From the NCBI RefSeq assembly GCF_963662255.1, contig NC_085051.1, positions 56,893,101 through 56,957,100 of the forward strand: a stretch of 64,000 nucleotides of DNA. Reading direction: 5' to 3'. The notes under the pieces were generated by a model. The model was given only the letters and a program-made list of their open reading frames with translations. It had not been told where the DNA came from and ran no database searches. Shown piece after piece: positions 1 to 14,677 of the stretch (position 1 is its first letter; every line of letters starts with the position of its first letter). The position numbers and the translations under genes are program-made. Origin of the DNA: Cinclus cinclus. Lineage: Eukaryota; Chordata; Aves; Passeriformes; Cinclidae.

Positions 1-1158
1 CTCATTAAGACTGGGGGCTAGCATAAAAATGCCAAGAGAAATCCTTGGCTTTAGCAAACAGCTGTGACAGGAGTTTGGAAATCCAGGGTGCAGAAGGCAG
101 AGCAGCACTAACATGTCCCTAGGGAGATGCTGCTTTCCAGCCCCTGCTGTTACCAGGCTCTGAGGGTGAAAGCATCTAAGCTGCAATTGCTCATCTAAAT
201 TTCCAAGCCTTTGGGCCAAGCATTGCTACTTGAGATCACCAGTGCATGGAGTAACTCAATAGGCTTAGCCCTTCTCTCCTCATCCAAAACCACGCACAGA
301 ATGGAAAATCCTTGCAGCTTTCCCTGGGATTTTGCTTCCCATTACGCCATCGATTTCTGAGACCTGATTTTCAGTGTGTCCCACCATTCTCCCCTCAAAG
401 TAAGCTGCCTGTGAGCCAAGCAGCGTGGCTGAATTGTATTTGAGAAAGTCATGCATCAAGTGAGTGAAACACGCTGCCAAAAACCCACTCCGCTTATGGC
501 AAGCAAGAGGATTGTATTTCATTTTGCAGTTTGCTCAGCTGAATCCCAAAGCTTCAGCTGCCTGGAAAGATCCCCTCTCTGCTCCAGCACTTTTTGATGG
601 TGATAATTAACAAATTCAGAATATTGATATGCTGTAACAAAGTAATCTCTGGCTGCACTCTCCCTGTAAGAGATTTGGTGCAGCAGTCTCTGCTCTGTGC
701 TCTCTGACTGCTCTGTCAGCTGATGGCAAAGAGTATTTGAAAGAATTTATCTGACACACACAAACCCAACAGCCCCTTGTAAATGCCATGAACTTCTTGT
801 AACTGCATTCAGGTAGGATGATGGAGAAATCATTTTCCTTTAGGATACAGAATCAAAGCAAAACTTATGTCTAGAATAAGCTAAACTGGACTGAATCCAT
901 TCAGCAGCAATTCTCCTGTTCTGCATTTTACTATTCCAACAACCAAATCCATTCCCCCGGAGTCTGACTTGCTCACACAAGCAGAGGAGAGCTCAGTTTG
1001 AGTCCTCTCCTCCTGACTTGAAGCATCACTACCTGAATTCCCCAGTGACACATTCAGACAGGGCAGCGTACACAAGTGAGATGTTCCAACTTTCCTCTTC
1101 TGGAAATACTGAGTCCAACAAATCCTGCTGGTTTACCTCTGTCCTACTCCACACAGAT

Positions 1159-1179
1159 CCCACCCCCCCTCCCCCCCCC
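1159..1179. repeat. C-rich run (G runs on the transcribed-RNA strand)
   Basis: CCCACCCCCCCTCCCCCCCC-type run; in the PRKCH pre-mRNA it reads as G9-A-G7-T-G3, able to form a G-quadruplex. Confidence 0.9.
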
Positions 1180-1704
1180 AAGCCCTGCAGGGGAAATTTC
1201 AAGGACAAAAAAAAACCCCAAAAAATCAAACCATTAGAAAAGGAAACAATTTCTGCTTTCGATTCTACACAAAGTCCCAGGACACTGAGGTTAGTTTTGT
1301 TTTTCTTGGTGCCAGAGTTCACAAACCCTCCAGGAACACCCAGTGACATAAATGAGGTCCTAAGAATGTAGTTTTGTTATTATCAAGAAACTGCAAAGAT
1401 GAACAGGGCACAATCTTCAGAAATCATGTGGTTTCTTATGTGGGGGAAGTTGGTGAAATGCAATTACACAAAATGAAAGCCAAATGAGGCAACAGCATCT
1501 GTGAAATGAGTATTAAAACTTACAATCCTTGTTTAGAACGAAGCTCTTCACAAAGGCAAATGGATCAAGCTTTCTAAACCCAGATAAATCTATTTATAGA
1601 GCATCTCTAAGTATCTACACCTAAGTGCATCTTCTTAGCAGAAGGAATTTGATTTTCATTTCAGAGCTTTGTATCATTCAAACTTGGTGAATTCTCACTA
1701 GTCC

Positions 1705-1870
1705 TGTTCAAGGTTAGAGACCAGAACTTTTAGTGAGGGGATAATCCAGTTATTAAGGCTACTAAGGCCTTAGCCTGCAATACAAGAGAATCCAGGTTTA
1801 ACTCCCTGATCTTCCACAGGCTTCCCATGCCATGTAATTACTTACAATCATTTATGTCATGGAAGTAGCT
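1705..1870 (+). mobile_element. Probable ancient tRNA-derived SINE (MIR/amniote type)
   Basis: The text GAATCCAGGTTTAACTCCCT resembles a decayed tRNA B box, followed by a CCACAGGCTTCC and TTACTTACAATCATTTATGTC body in the order seen in MIR-like SINEs shared across amniotes. Edges and family are uncertain; recognised by eye only. Confidence 0.45.
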
Positions 1871-2090
1871 GGATGCTGATTTTCCAGAGCTCTTAGCATG
1901 ATGGTTACAAACCACTGTCACAGCTTTAAATCAACGAGCTAGAGTACATATTTTGTTGGAGAAAAACAAAATGGAAATTGTAAGATGCTCATTTAGTCAT
2001 AATGCTACATCCAACAGAAGTATTAGCATCAGAAATGTGTGTAAAAGAAAATCTATATATTTAGCACCTAGAAAATCTACTGTCTTTCGC

Positions 2091-2118
2091 AAAAAAAAAA
2101 CAAACAAACAAACAAACA
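2091..2118. repeat. A run and CAAA microsatellite
   Basis: Ten A followed by four CAAA units. Could be the decayed tail of a retroposed element, but no body is recognised beside it. Confidence 0.9.
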
Positions 2119-3332
2119 GGCTTACCTGTCTGTGTTATACTAACACCTAAAAATACTGACCAAATATTATCAGTGCACTGAAAATGTAATACCTCAGCAG
2201 TGGTAACGTTTGTTGTCATTCAAAAGAAATCTAAGTGGCTTCCATTTTAATCTAGAGCCACAGACAATCTCTTGACAGGATGTTTCCTTCCCTCTAAAGC
2301 CAACAATGCTCTGATGCTTCTTTAGAACTCAGTGTAAGAAGGAAAGGAGGAAAGAAGGAGCTCTTTCAGTGAACAGCTCTTGAGCCCAAAAGCAGCTACT
2401 TTTTCTTGAAGCTGCAGAAATTCAGCCTGTAGCCAACTATCACCAGTGCTGTGAAATAAGATGCAACAATCACCTCCAGGCAGCAGAAACTGAGAGTCCA
2501 GGAAACATGTCAGTTGTCAATTCCCACTAGTTAATCCCAAGACTCCTGGTGAAAGCCCCAAATTTCAGCTTTTTTCCCCAGAGCAGACACAGGGTAGTGT
2601 TTCTCTTGAGCAGTGCACGTGCATTTCAGAGAGGCAGTTCTGATTTAATTTGTTTGTCACCAGCTGCACATAATACAGCAGACAAGCAGAGGGGCTGGAG
2701 AGGAGGCTTTTTCAGGCAAGGAACCAGCAGTTACTGAACTGACTGGGTTTTGGAGATCCTCAATGCTTTCTATTTAAATTCTCAGCTCCCTCCTCAATTC
2801 TGGCCCTCTTCCTCCAGTGCCCCTCATCATGTTCCTTGTCTGTTAATCACAGAAGGGACCTTAAGCTGTTAAAATTTGGGCTCTGAACACAAACTAGAGC
2901 AGCCTAGGATGACTGCAGCTTGCACTGGCTGTTTCTGGGAGGCCCTATCAGAATGAGGAAAACACTCATTTCACCAAGAGGCTAAAACACAAATGGTATT
3001 TTATTACACTCTGAGATTCCTGTTATGGCAAGTATCTACACGACCACATTTTACCTCCATCTCCTAATTATGCAATATACCTGCAGCAAATCCACTCCTC
3101 TAGTACTTGTCACTGCAGAAGAGGAATTGCTACTTAAGAGGTACTTAGGAGTCCCAGTTCAACCACATAAACGCTGCTCCGGAAGCTGCAATGAGTCTGA
3201 AGTTCATGTTTATATTTAGAATATGTAGTGAGTTGTTTCCAAAGCCCAAGAGGGCCTCCAGCATCACAAACAATCAATTCTGAGCACAACCCGTGATTTC
3301 AAAGCTTCTCTTTGAAAATAAAAAAAAAAAAA

Positions 3333-3362
3333 AAAATAAAATCCAGGAGTGGATTTTATTTT
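3333..3362. other. Perfect 13-bp hairpin with 4-base loop
   Basis: Arms AAAATAAAATCCA and TGGATTTTATTTT are exact reverse complements around GGAG. The left arm emerges from a 17-base A run (3320-3336). Very A+T-rich, so weak as RNA. Confidence 0.9.
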
Positions 3363-4352
3363 CAGTTGATTTCTGTGAAATTTATCAGATGAATTTTCAG
3401 CTATAGGAAGCAGTCGCTTAACTTGCATACAGCAGAAACCCTTCAGCAGAAAATGTCCAGGTTTCACCACTAAAAATTCTCCTCTTTCTCTGAAATGGTC
3501 CCATCATTGACTACCCCATTTCTTTGGGTCAGTGCTCCATGAGTTTCTATAAATTACTAGCTTACCCAATTATTTTTTAGATCCTCTATTAGCATAATAT
3601 TTACTGGTATCCACTCTTAAATGCATCTTTGTCCACAGTGCTTTCTCAAGAAAAGGGAATTCTCTGATCCTTCTCTTTCCAAAAGGTTCTTAGAGATGTT
3701 TGGTGATGTGATGAGGGCCAGGAACAAGTCAGTAGCAGAAGAGCCAAGTTAGGTTTCCCAGTTTGTAGTTTAACACTCTTGTCATAGAATCACCTTTTGA
3801 TTTCTTACAGAAAAGCCAAGCAGTTCCAGTGCACTAGGCTCACATACAGCCCAAAATCTTAAAAGCTTAATTCCCATGTCACAGGCAAAGATGTGAGGCA
3901 TGTGGATAAAAGCACTCATGGAAAAAGTTAGGAATACATTGCAGGACAAGGACAGAATGTCACCAGCAACAGCTCTTTTCAAACTTTTTGCTGTACAGCC
4001 CCATTTTCTTTTTCTCCCAATCACACAAAATAATCAAACCCCTGTCTTTGCATGCCGATAGGCAGCAACTCTGGGGGATGTTGGCATCACCAGAGGATTA
4101 TCAGGAAGCCTTCACTTCTTGGCCCTATGGTTGCTACTGATTAAACCCTGTGTTTACCTGCTGCTTCTGTTCTGGGAGACAACCACACACTGACAATCAT
4201 TAAGCAAGCAGGGGAATGCCCAGACACACAGACAGGCTCACACTTCATTCGCCAAGTTGACTACTAAACCATATAAAGTCCATAACTGTGCAAACATACC
4301 TAAGTGTGGCAGGATGTTTTTAATGTTTAGCCTTCAATCCAAGATAAGAAGA

Positions 4353-4373
4353 GGGTCAGGGTCAGGGTCAGGG
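4353..4373 (+). repeat. GGGTCA hexamer array, 3.5 copies
   Basis: Three uninterrupted GGGTCA units plus GGG, about 100 bases inside the intron after the alpha-F exon. The unit resembles a nuclear-receptor half-site repeated without spacing; binding is conjecture. Confidence 0.9.
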
Positions 4374-4475
4374 AATCACGCCGTTTCTGCGTGCCAATAC
4401 CCCGGCCCTGCTCTCTTTTGCTGGAATTAGGCTGGAGAAAGCTAGGGCAGAGAGCAAACAGCCAAAGGAACTCAC

Positions 4476-4664
4476 CGCTTTGAGGATTGCCACTGCATCC
4501 TGCTGGAGCCACGTTGGGTAGACAACTTCATCATTCAGAATGGCCTCGAAGAGATCGTCCTCGTTCTCAGCCTCGAAGGGCGCGTGGCCGCACAGCATCT
4601 CGTACAGCAGCACCCCCATGGCCCACCAGTCCACATCAGGGCCATACAGCATCTCCTGCAGGAT
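4476..4664 (-). CDS. PRKCH: PRKCH exon: kinase C-lobe, F to G helix region (residues about 525-587)
   Basis: A 189-base, 63-codon exon starting [20 protein letters not shown] and ending [27 protein letters not shown] is the alpha-F segment whose Asp anchors the catalytic spine; [18 protein letters not shown] continues into alpha-G. GPDVDWW has Asp where human has Ala, and [13 protein letters not shown] differs at five positions. The acceptor is GTGCTGCAG and the donor GTGAGT; both introns are phase 0. The next exon, expected to begin FMTKNP, lies below position 1, so the kinase C-tail with turn and hydrophobic phosphorylation motifs is not visible. Confidence 0.96.
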
Positions 4665-5817
<1,153 letters not shown>

Positions 5818-8800
5818 TCATAATCATAAAAAAATGAACAAAAGTCGTGCAGGAGAGATCTTCTTTTGTTTCATCTCTTACAAAAGGGAGGGAGGAAGAA
5901 GCATCATTCTGCCAATGGCAGTGAATGCAGGCAGGTGCTGCAGGATTTTGCCCACATGGGTTTCCAAACACACCACAAGCCTGGCTGGCAGGGCTCCTGC
6001 TGCTTTAGCTCTGGGACTCACTGGAGCAGAGGCTGCCAGAGCTGTCAGACTGTGTAAGGATGCTGTGATGCAGCAAAACGCTGCACACGGACCATGCTCT
6101 GATTCAGCAAAGCTGCGCTGGAGCACACACTGGAGCTGGGGAGCACAGCAAGGCCTCTGCAGAGGGAAGCACATTCCCTATTCTCCTGAGGTGTTGGGGC
6201 TTCAGTCCCAGATCTCCTTGTTACCCCATCTGGAGCATTATCCAAGCTGAGAAGAAACTCCCTCCTGACATCACACCACATGGACAGGGGGAATGTTCAG
6301 GCAGCACAGGATGCCTCCACCATAAAGCAGTATCCTAAAGTCCTCCCAGCTGTATCAATTCCAGAAGTGCACTAATATAAGCAGGGAATATTCCCCACAG
6401 CACTCCTTGCCACTGTCACAAGAGACCTGCAACCCAACAAGATGCAGGGGGACATTTTTCCAATACGTCACCTCTAACAGCCTGGGAGCTCCTCACTGAA
6501 AGCAGAGCTGCCAAAATGACAGAACCCTAACAAAGCTATCAGCTTGCCTGACCTTGACCTTGAGCCCACGGGAATAGCCTGAAGCCAGAAGCACTGTCAG
6601 GAGCACGACCAGAAAGCACGAGGTCATCTGCAGACTTAAGCAATGCTTGCCTAAAAATACACCAGCTTGTAGCACCTCTGCTTTGCAGCTGCCAAACAAG
6701 CCCCAGGCACCACTGCAGATGCAGGAGAGGAGCTCTGATGGGAGCTCTGGGCAGCACACACAGGTCACAGTTCATTTTGGAACTGTTTCAGGTGCTGGCC
6801 CAAGAGCTGCCCAGAGCCGCAACAGCAGCACTGGGGCAGGGGGGTCTTGACAAAGCCACCTTCAAAGTCATTCTGATGCCCACATCAGGATCAAAAAAAC
6901 TACATTTTAGGGTCTCAGAGCCCCTTCATGCTGGATCTTGATCCATTTTGCCCTTTGGTTGGTATCTATTTCCCTGGGAAGGCAGAACAGTAGGGAGGGT
7001 GATAACATAGGTGGTGACATCTCCATATCAATATAAAAACCAATGGTTGAGCTGAAATCTGAATCCAGCTTGTTCTGTTCATCTTCCATCTATGATCCTA
7101 AAGTGAAAATCAGGGGGTTGATGGCTCTGCATTGGCATTTCCACAGCCCATGGGACTCCTCAGCTACACTGCTGCACTGGAAAGATCAAGGACACGTGTA
7201 AGACAATCAGAGCCACATCCTCTCCTAGAGAGATAAGGAAAAGTATTCTTAGCCTCTTTTGAATGCATGGGAAAGCAAAGGATAGAAATCAAGAAATTTG
7301 CCTGTGTCCCCCAGAGACAAGGCTGAACACCAGCTTCCTGAATTCCAGCCTGGATCTTAATCACAAGATCACACATCCTCTCTCTTCAACTTTAAGATGG
7401 CTTGGCAAGGCAAGCCAGCAGAAAGCCTTCTGCAATGCTGCTGCCCTTCCCAGCAGGCCCACAAGCTACCCAGTGGCCAGAGAAATTTGGATGCCAAGGA
7501 CAGTGCCAATGCCTATCTCACACTGCAGTGTTTGCTCTGGGTGGGATGCTCAGCAGGAGACACTTGATTTTTCCTTTCTGAGTATCACAAACGACGGCTG
7601 AGGCACGTGGGCAAAGGCTTGTCCTGGAAAGACTTTAGCACAGGGAGAGGTTTGTGCATGGTTGCCCACGACAGCCCATCTTCAGCAGTAGTTTACAGCC
7701 AAAGCTCCTGTTGCTCTTCCCTGTGGTTCCTGGCAGGGCAAGGAAGCCCTCCAAGCATGAAGACAGGCCTTGTTTTCAGGAATCTGCCACGATGTGGCTG
7801 AAACGCAGAGTTTATTCTTGGCTCAGGTTTAAATGCAGCAAACACTTTCTCGGTTCTGGGCAGTGCTGACTGTTGTGGTGTGCCCCTAAAGATATAGCTG
7901 GATGGGGAATTTTGGGGAACTTGCTTGGAGATCCCCCTAGCAAACCTTCTCCTGTTCCCTGCAACACCCATGACGTCCTGGAATGCTTTGGGAATACTCA
8001 AAATACACCATCCTTATATCTGAGCAGCAGAAACAGCCACGGACATGGAAGAGCAGAGGCAAGAGACAGCTACAGGGCTGGGCCAGCTCTGCTGACCACG
8101 CCACCAGGGCACACTGCCACTTCCCAGCCTCTGCCCCACAGGACACGCTGCAGGAACTCCCAAACCCCTGCTAGCTGCACAGTGCACCAGGTTCATCCCA
8201 GCTCTGAGATGGCAGGAGTCCTGCAGGTGCGAGAGCGCTGCACTGGCTCTGTCCTCCCGCAGAGCCTCCCTCTCTGTAATTGCCATTAAATTTAAACTGT
8301 CTGCCTCTCGCTAGGTAAGCATAGTTTTAACCACACGAGGCAAAGCTCCAGCCCTTGGCTTCTCCGCACTGCACGTTAAGCCCATTAACAGTGTCTGTTG
8401 TCTCCTCCTGACTTCTGTCCAGCAGTGTGAAACCCAACACTTGCATTTTCTATTTTCACATAACCTGTAATGTGACGTTACTCTGGCTCTCACTTGCTCA
8501 GGCCCTTGGCTACGTGCAGATCATTTCAGAAGAGGACCTCCCATGACCACAGAAGGCTGCTCGATGCTCTTTGCTTGGCAAAGTGACAGGAGATCATCCT
8601 ACACTTCCCTCTCGGAGCGGGTCTGGTGGGCCAGCACAGTGGCAGCCACGGGCTCCTCTGGAGCCTGCTCTCTGTGGCTGCCACATAAGATAATTCCCTG
8701 GGAAAGCTGTGGTTTGAGCATTTGTCCCAAGCCATCCCAGCAGTTGTGAGCTTGATGCTGACAGGTCTCCCCACACACCAAACCCACTAAGCCAGCACGG

Positions 8801-11800
8801 CCACATGAGAGGACAAACACTGACAGTTCTCTGAGATTTACAAGGAGCTCTTCATTTTCACAGCAAGGATTCCGGGAAGCTGATGAAACTGGAAGCCATC
8901 CAGCTCAGAAAGGCCAAATCTACCTCATTTCCTTAATACTTGCATTTTCCATTCAATATTTTTAGCATTTCCATGAAGCAGTAACGGCAGAGAGGTTTTC
9001 TGAGGCTGCGTTTCTAAGGTCCGGCTGAGGTTCTGCCTTTCACTGGCAAACCTTCCCTGGAAAACAGACTTCATCCTGACTAAGAAAAGGCTGTCTTTGT
9101 CCTCACCTTCAGCTATGGCACACTGGCTTAATGGCCTTGTTTAGTCTAGACCCAGAAGAAATGACAAAATGAGCTGTTTCAGTGTCACTCACTGGGAGAG
9201 GTGTTCTTTACACATCTGCTGCTCGAGTTTGACATTCGTAAAAAACCCAAAATTACAATTGCAGATGATCTGGTCCTTTTCCACAGCATCTGTCAAATGC
9301 AATTTCCCTGCACTGGGGAGTTTTGCCAGGGAATGTGTGTTATACACGTACCTGCCACTCGCTCTGCTCTGACCATCCCACTCCTGATGTAGGAACTGTA
9401 TTTGAAGGATGAAGTTTGATGGGTTTTTCCCTTATTTTGTTTTCATCACCCTGTTGTGGTAAGGACTGTACATGTAGTAGGGATGCAGAGGAGTAAGGGT
9501 GGCAGACACTGGCTTCCTTCCACTGCCTCCACAAGGTTATCCCAGGTTTGCTAATCTCAAAGGTCCAGTTTAAAGCTCATTAAAGCCTGGTGTTCCCATC
9601 TCAATGCAAATCACTCACTGTGAAAGCTCTGGGTGCCAGCCACAAAGGTAAGTGTGGCTAATGTAAAACTCCAGCCAAATGGTTTCCAAAAAATACACAA
9701 TGAAAAACAAAATCCCCAAACCTGAAATTAGCTGAGAACTTTGGCTTTTCTGAAAGGGAAAACTTTCCCTTTAGACACTCCTTGGAAACACTTTTGAGTG
9801 AGCAAATGTGCATTCAAATCCCTTTACAAGCAGGGATGAGATTTTAATTTTTCTCCACCTCTTCTGCTGAAGTAATTTTACTTCACAAGAATACTGCAAT
9901 CTCCATCATGACGCAGAAAAATGCATTTCTATTGGTTGCTCTGGTAGCCTAAATAATGCATATTTCCAACTCCTGCTTCAAAAACACTGTATTTTTTTTT
10001 TTAATGAAGCAACTTCAGCAGAGGAGAATTAAAGATGTGCAACCTGCAAAATAGCACAGTTGGTAAGATAGTTAAGGAAAAGGCTGTAGTTTTCAAGTTG
10101 GAGGCTTTACTCCAAATACAGTGGACAACAGATTTAAACCCATACTTTGATTAAATAAGGAGGAGAACAGATGGAGGTCTCAGTTTTATATAAAGCCCAA
10201 AACACTTATGTGAAGCTGATAATGTTTCCCGTTTTCCTTTGCATTCATAAGGAACACCCAAATTAAAATATTTCATTTTACCTGAAAGCAATGCTCTCTT
10301 GACTTGCAAAACAATACGTAATTGCTTTTAAAAAACCTTAATATTTATTTTGGGCTCACAAAATTATTTTCTATCTTTCTTTCCATACTAAATTCTGGAG
10401 ACTCAGTTAGCAAACTCAAAATAATTAATTTCATGAATCTATTCCACTGGCTTTGGACTAGGGATCTCCACATTTTGTCCCCAAGATTTTATGCCACTTT
10501 GGGAATTAACGCCATTTCTACTCTAAGTCTTGGGTTGTAGAGAACTTGCTTATAAATTCCTTCACAGAAAATGGTTCATATCGCCCACATTTTTCTAATA
10601 ACAACCAAACATTATTTATTTCTATGATCAAGTGAGCTTTCATAACCAGAAACTCATATTCTTACAGCCCCAAGGAAGAGTTAAGTATGGCCTAGGTAGT
10701 GGTAAAGCTGAGTGGCAGCAGTAAATACAGACTGAAGATGACACCTGGAACATATTCTAGCAGAGCTAAGACATAAAAACCCAGGCTGAGCTGCTGGTAT
10801 TTGCTTAGGCACATCTTCAGTACAAGAGGAAACACTGAAATCACAAATGAAACACCAGGTTACTGGCCTTTGATAAAGGGAGCCACAAAGCAGAGACCAG
10901 AAAAGGATCAAGCTACATCAAGCTGGAGAGAAACAGCTGAAATCCTGAGTTTTGCTGCCACATAAAAAGAGGTAGGACACTGTTGTTACCCAGCATTGCA
11001 GGCTGAGATGGAAAGTGTTGCTTTGCACACCTGCAGCTTCCCAGCACAATCCCTAAAATCCCATGGGATTTAGTCTGTGAGCCCCATCCTCCTCAGCACT
11101 GCATGAAGCAATGTCAAAATACACAGGGACTGCAAAACATAACTTCAGCTCTTTGTTTCCTTGAAAAACATTCCTTTGGGTAAAGAAAACATTTATTTTG
11201 GTTTCCAAACAACCTCTGAGGTGAAACCCACCCAGACCACCGTCAGCCACACAGACAGCTTGGCTACAGCAGACTGCAACCTGTAGTGAAGTGCAACAGG
11301 ACAGAAATGAAGGGAAGATCTCTCTAGATATTTGTAATTTGTAATTACCAGAAAGTAGGAATGAAACATAGCAAGCGTCCTTCTACATTGGCCTAGAAGT
11401 TGTTTTCAAAAGTTGACCAGACTTAAGTGTTTAGGGACTGCAAATACAGCCACCATGGCTCCAGGCTGACCTTCTTATTTCTCACAAACAAAGCAATAGC
11501 AGAAATGTGATGATATAATGGTTCAAGGATCCGACTCGGGCTAAGTGCTACAAGTAAGTGAAAATCCACACTCGTTGCTGGGCCATTTAACAGGAGACAG
11601 CTGCCTGTTCTTGCTGGCCACGAGGCCAGAGAAAGCTCGAGGGAAAGGTCCATCCTACAAGCACCTCAGCATGTGAGCAGTGCTCCAGCCAGGAGCCCAG
11701 CACCATTCCTGGGGCTTTTACAGCTTCATCCCACCACAGCACACCCTGCAGCCTCCACAGAAAGCTGGGGAGGGGAATGTGGCAGAATACAAGAGTTGTA

Positions 11801-13386
11801 TTGTCTGCTCCTGCCTTGCCTCTGCTTCACCCCACCCGCCCTGCTGGCACGAAGAGCACAGACCTTTGGAAATGCTCTGCACCCATGTGTTAGGATAAAG
11901 GTGGGATGGATTAGGGATACTCATCCTTCAAAGCAGGCTCCACCTCTCTTGCAACACAAGATGTTACAGACTGATGCAATATGTCAAATCAAGTCTGGGG
12001 TCAGACACAGCACTAGAACATTCTGAAAACTCTCACTACAGAGCACATGGCCAAGGACTGCCCTGAGGGCAAGCTCAGGAGTGTGTGAATTAGTCCAAGA
12101 CAGATCCTCACACCTGCATCTGTGCTCTTCAGGATGTCCAAAGGTACTCGGTACCAGTCTTGCACACTCACAGGGTAAGACTTGCTCCATTCAGACTAAA
12201 CAGACTGGCAAGCACTGTATCCAGAAGCGCTCTGCTATTATCATTTTAAAGTCAAGCAGCCCTTCAAGCACAAGGACAAGTTTCTGCATGCAATCTGCCT
12301 GCATTGAGGCAGCACCAAGGGGTTTTTGGCAGAGATGGGCTGGCACCCAGCTCTGCTGGCCGTCCATCTGCCTGACCCCTTCCTGCCAGCAAAGGCTCCC
12401 TGGAAGCAGCTCCCAGGACCACATCAGAGCACTGGCCCTCTCCTGCTGAACCCCAGGCTGCTGCTCTGAAGACAAAGCAGTGCCCAAGGCACTGACTTCT
12501 CTTAGAGCCCAGGAGATGGCATTACCTGGCATCCAAGACATCTCTGGTGGTTTGAAGCACCAGCAATCCCACCTCCCCTCCCTCTGGGCACTTCAGAAGA
12601 GTGCCCCTGGAAGCTTAATACAATTACTCACAGGATTTCATTGCTGCTGAGATGAGCAGGTGTGATTCATCCTCCACTTAAACCAAGAGTGGTAGGTCCA
12701 AGTATAAAGGCAGAGACTAGAAACCCTGGGCATACCACAGGAGATAATCACAGAGCTTCCCCCACTCCGGTGGTACAGATCCAGTGGGACCTCATGGAGT
12801 CCCTCTGAGGTCAGGCACACCTGCAAGCTTCCCCTTTATTACAGCCACAGCAGCTGTAAGAGGGCTGATGACAGTGTCCAAAGGCAGCTTTACAAGGGCA
12901 AAAAGACATGGGGGGGATAATGTGAAATGGGGCAGCCATGAGCCAGAGCCATGACTGGCAAAACACAGGCATGCTGGAGGTTGCCACACTGGAGTAATCC
13001 CAAAGATGGCACGATCCCTATAATATATTTATACATCCAAATTGGTGTGTGTGCATTTTTTATGGATACTCATATATAATCTATTTATTATTTGCTGCAT
13101 TTTTATGTGGGACTCTAATCAGGAAAGAGGAGCTACACTTGAAGTGTTTTCCCTGAATTCCAGAACAACTGTCCTCCCATTTACTGCAGGAAGGGGAGAG
13201 GTAGATCAAAAAAGGCTTCATATCCAGCTTTTGGTATGGATGCCACACGTTCCCTCTCCGGATGAGCTGCCAGTCTAGTCCTGTGATAGACTCCTCAGTC
13301 CCACTGGGCAGCAACACTGGAATTTGCTGGCCCTGAAACATTACTTGCTGAGTTGCTCCCAACAGAGCTCTTATTTTACTGTTGCC

Positions 13387-13429
13387 AGAAAAAGAGGGGA
13401 AAAGGAAAAAAAAAAAAGGGAAAAAAAAA
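13387..13429 (+). repeat. 43-base uninterrupted purine tract
   Basis: Only A and G from 13387 to 13429, mostly A with short G runs. In the PRKCH transcript it is a pyrimidine tract. Confidence 0.9.
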
Positions 13430-14289
13430 TCCAACCACAATGCTTCTTTTTGTGCATCCCATTGCCTGAAGTCTTCAGAGGAGGCACACAACAGACTCAA
13501 GACCCAAATGCAGGAATAAGAATCAGGGGACTGATGGAGCTAGGAGAGGTTAAAAAGCACAACCCTGTTTTGTTACTTTGATAAAAATAGATCAATGTTG
13601 ATTCAAAGCCTGGTATGGAAATTAAAATGAAATCAGGTTTGTGCCCGCAGCACAGCATGGTCTCAACCCTGCGAGATGGAGTGAGTTATCCAGGATTAGT
13701 TATCCCCAGCTGCCCACAGCCCACCACTGGCTGCTGAAGGCCCTGTCCCAGCTCCAAGCTGTCCTGCTAGCATCAGGGTTGTCCTGTGCTGCTGAAAAGG
13801 CTCCTCCTTCCCCAGCACAGGTCCCCATTTCACTGCTGTGTGCCACTAAGCCTGCCCTGGGGGAATGAGCCAGCAGCCCATACCAAAGAGACCCTCCTGC
13901 TCATCCCACAGCTGCCATGGAATCCCCACACCCCAGTCTTAGGGGGAATATTTTGCTCCTAGAAATATCAAAGAAAATAAAAATAAAGGTGTCCGTATCC
14001 ATGAGGATGATGTGTGCAGACTGCCTCTGGCACTGTAACCTGTGCTGGTACTGGCAGTGCCAGCAGGGCTCTGTGGGAAGGACACTCCTGCCTGGAACCT
14101 GTAAATCTGGTCAGGCAGACTTCTCCACATTCACCTGATACACGTAAGGTTCACTGTACTCTGAGCCTGACTCTAAATCCAGGGAAATCAGTGAAAAAAA
14201 ATAACTCCTGTCAAATTCACTGAATTTCAAAATAGGCCCTGAGGAAAAAAAAAAAAAAAACCCACAAAAACTTAACCTTATTAAGGCTC

Positions 14290-14345
14290 TGAATTACAGA
14301 TCCAGATTTATAAAGCTAAGGCTATAGGTGCTAATCTCCTTTCTA
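14290..14345 (+). repeat. Possible ancient sauropsid interspersed repeat
   Basis: ACAGATCCAGATTTATAAAG followed by AGGTGCTAATCTCC resembles a very old repeat motif common in turtles, crocodilians and birds. Short and decayed, so the call is tentative. Confidence 0.3.
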
Positions 14346-14677
14346 TAATGGAATAAACAAAGCTGAAGGCAGAAGTACTATATTTTTAGACAGGATTTTA
14401 AAAAGCACCTTGCTTTGGCCTGTGGATTTCCACTGCCAAACTTACTATTAACTTTTGAGGGAGCATCTGTGCAGGCCCAGCAAGGCTGCTTGTGACAAAT
14501 CTCACCATCTGCACTGAATTTTTATGCACAGAGAAAAGAACAGTCTCCCTGCTAGTGACACACTGTGGGCACAAAGCACACAGCCATCCCACTGCTGCAC
14601 AGGAGGGGGTTCTGCCTGGTTCCCCTTGGAATAATGAATGAATTTCCTAGGAAATGCTGTCTTGAGAGCTGTTTCTT

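Larger units (their letters stand above)
1..4475 (-). other. PRKCH: PRKCH intron, 3' side (incomplete)
   Basis: At least 4475 bases of a phase-0 intron running off the left edge. It contains a probable ancient SINE near 1705-1870, a C-rich run at 1159-1179, a CAAA microsatellite at 2091-2118, a 17-base A run followed by a perfect hairpin at 3333-3362, and a GGGTCA array at 4353-4373. No CR1 copy and no coding-like frame was recognised. Confidence 0.9.

Noticed and set aside
4353..4373. Interstitial telomere repeat
   Set aside because: The unit is GGGTCA, not TTAGGG or its reverse complement.
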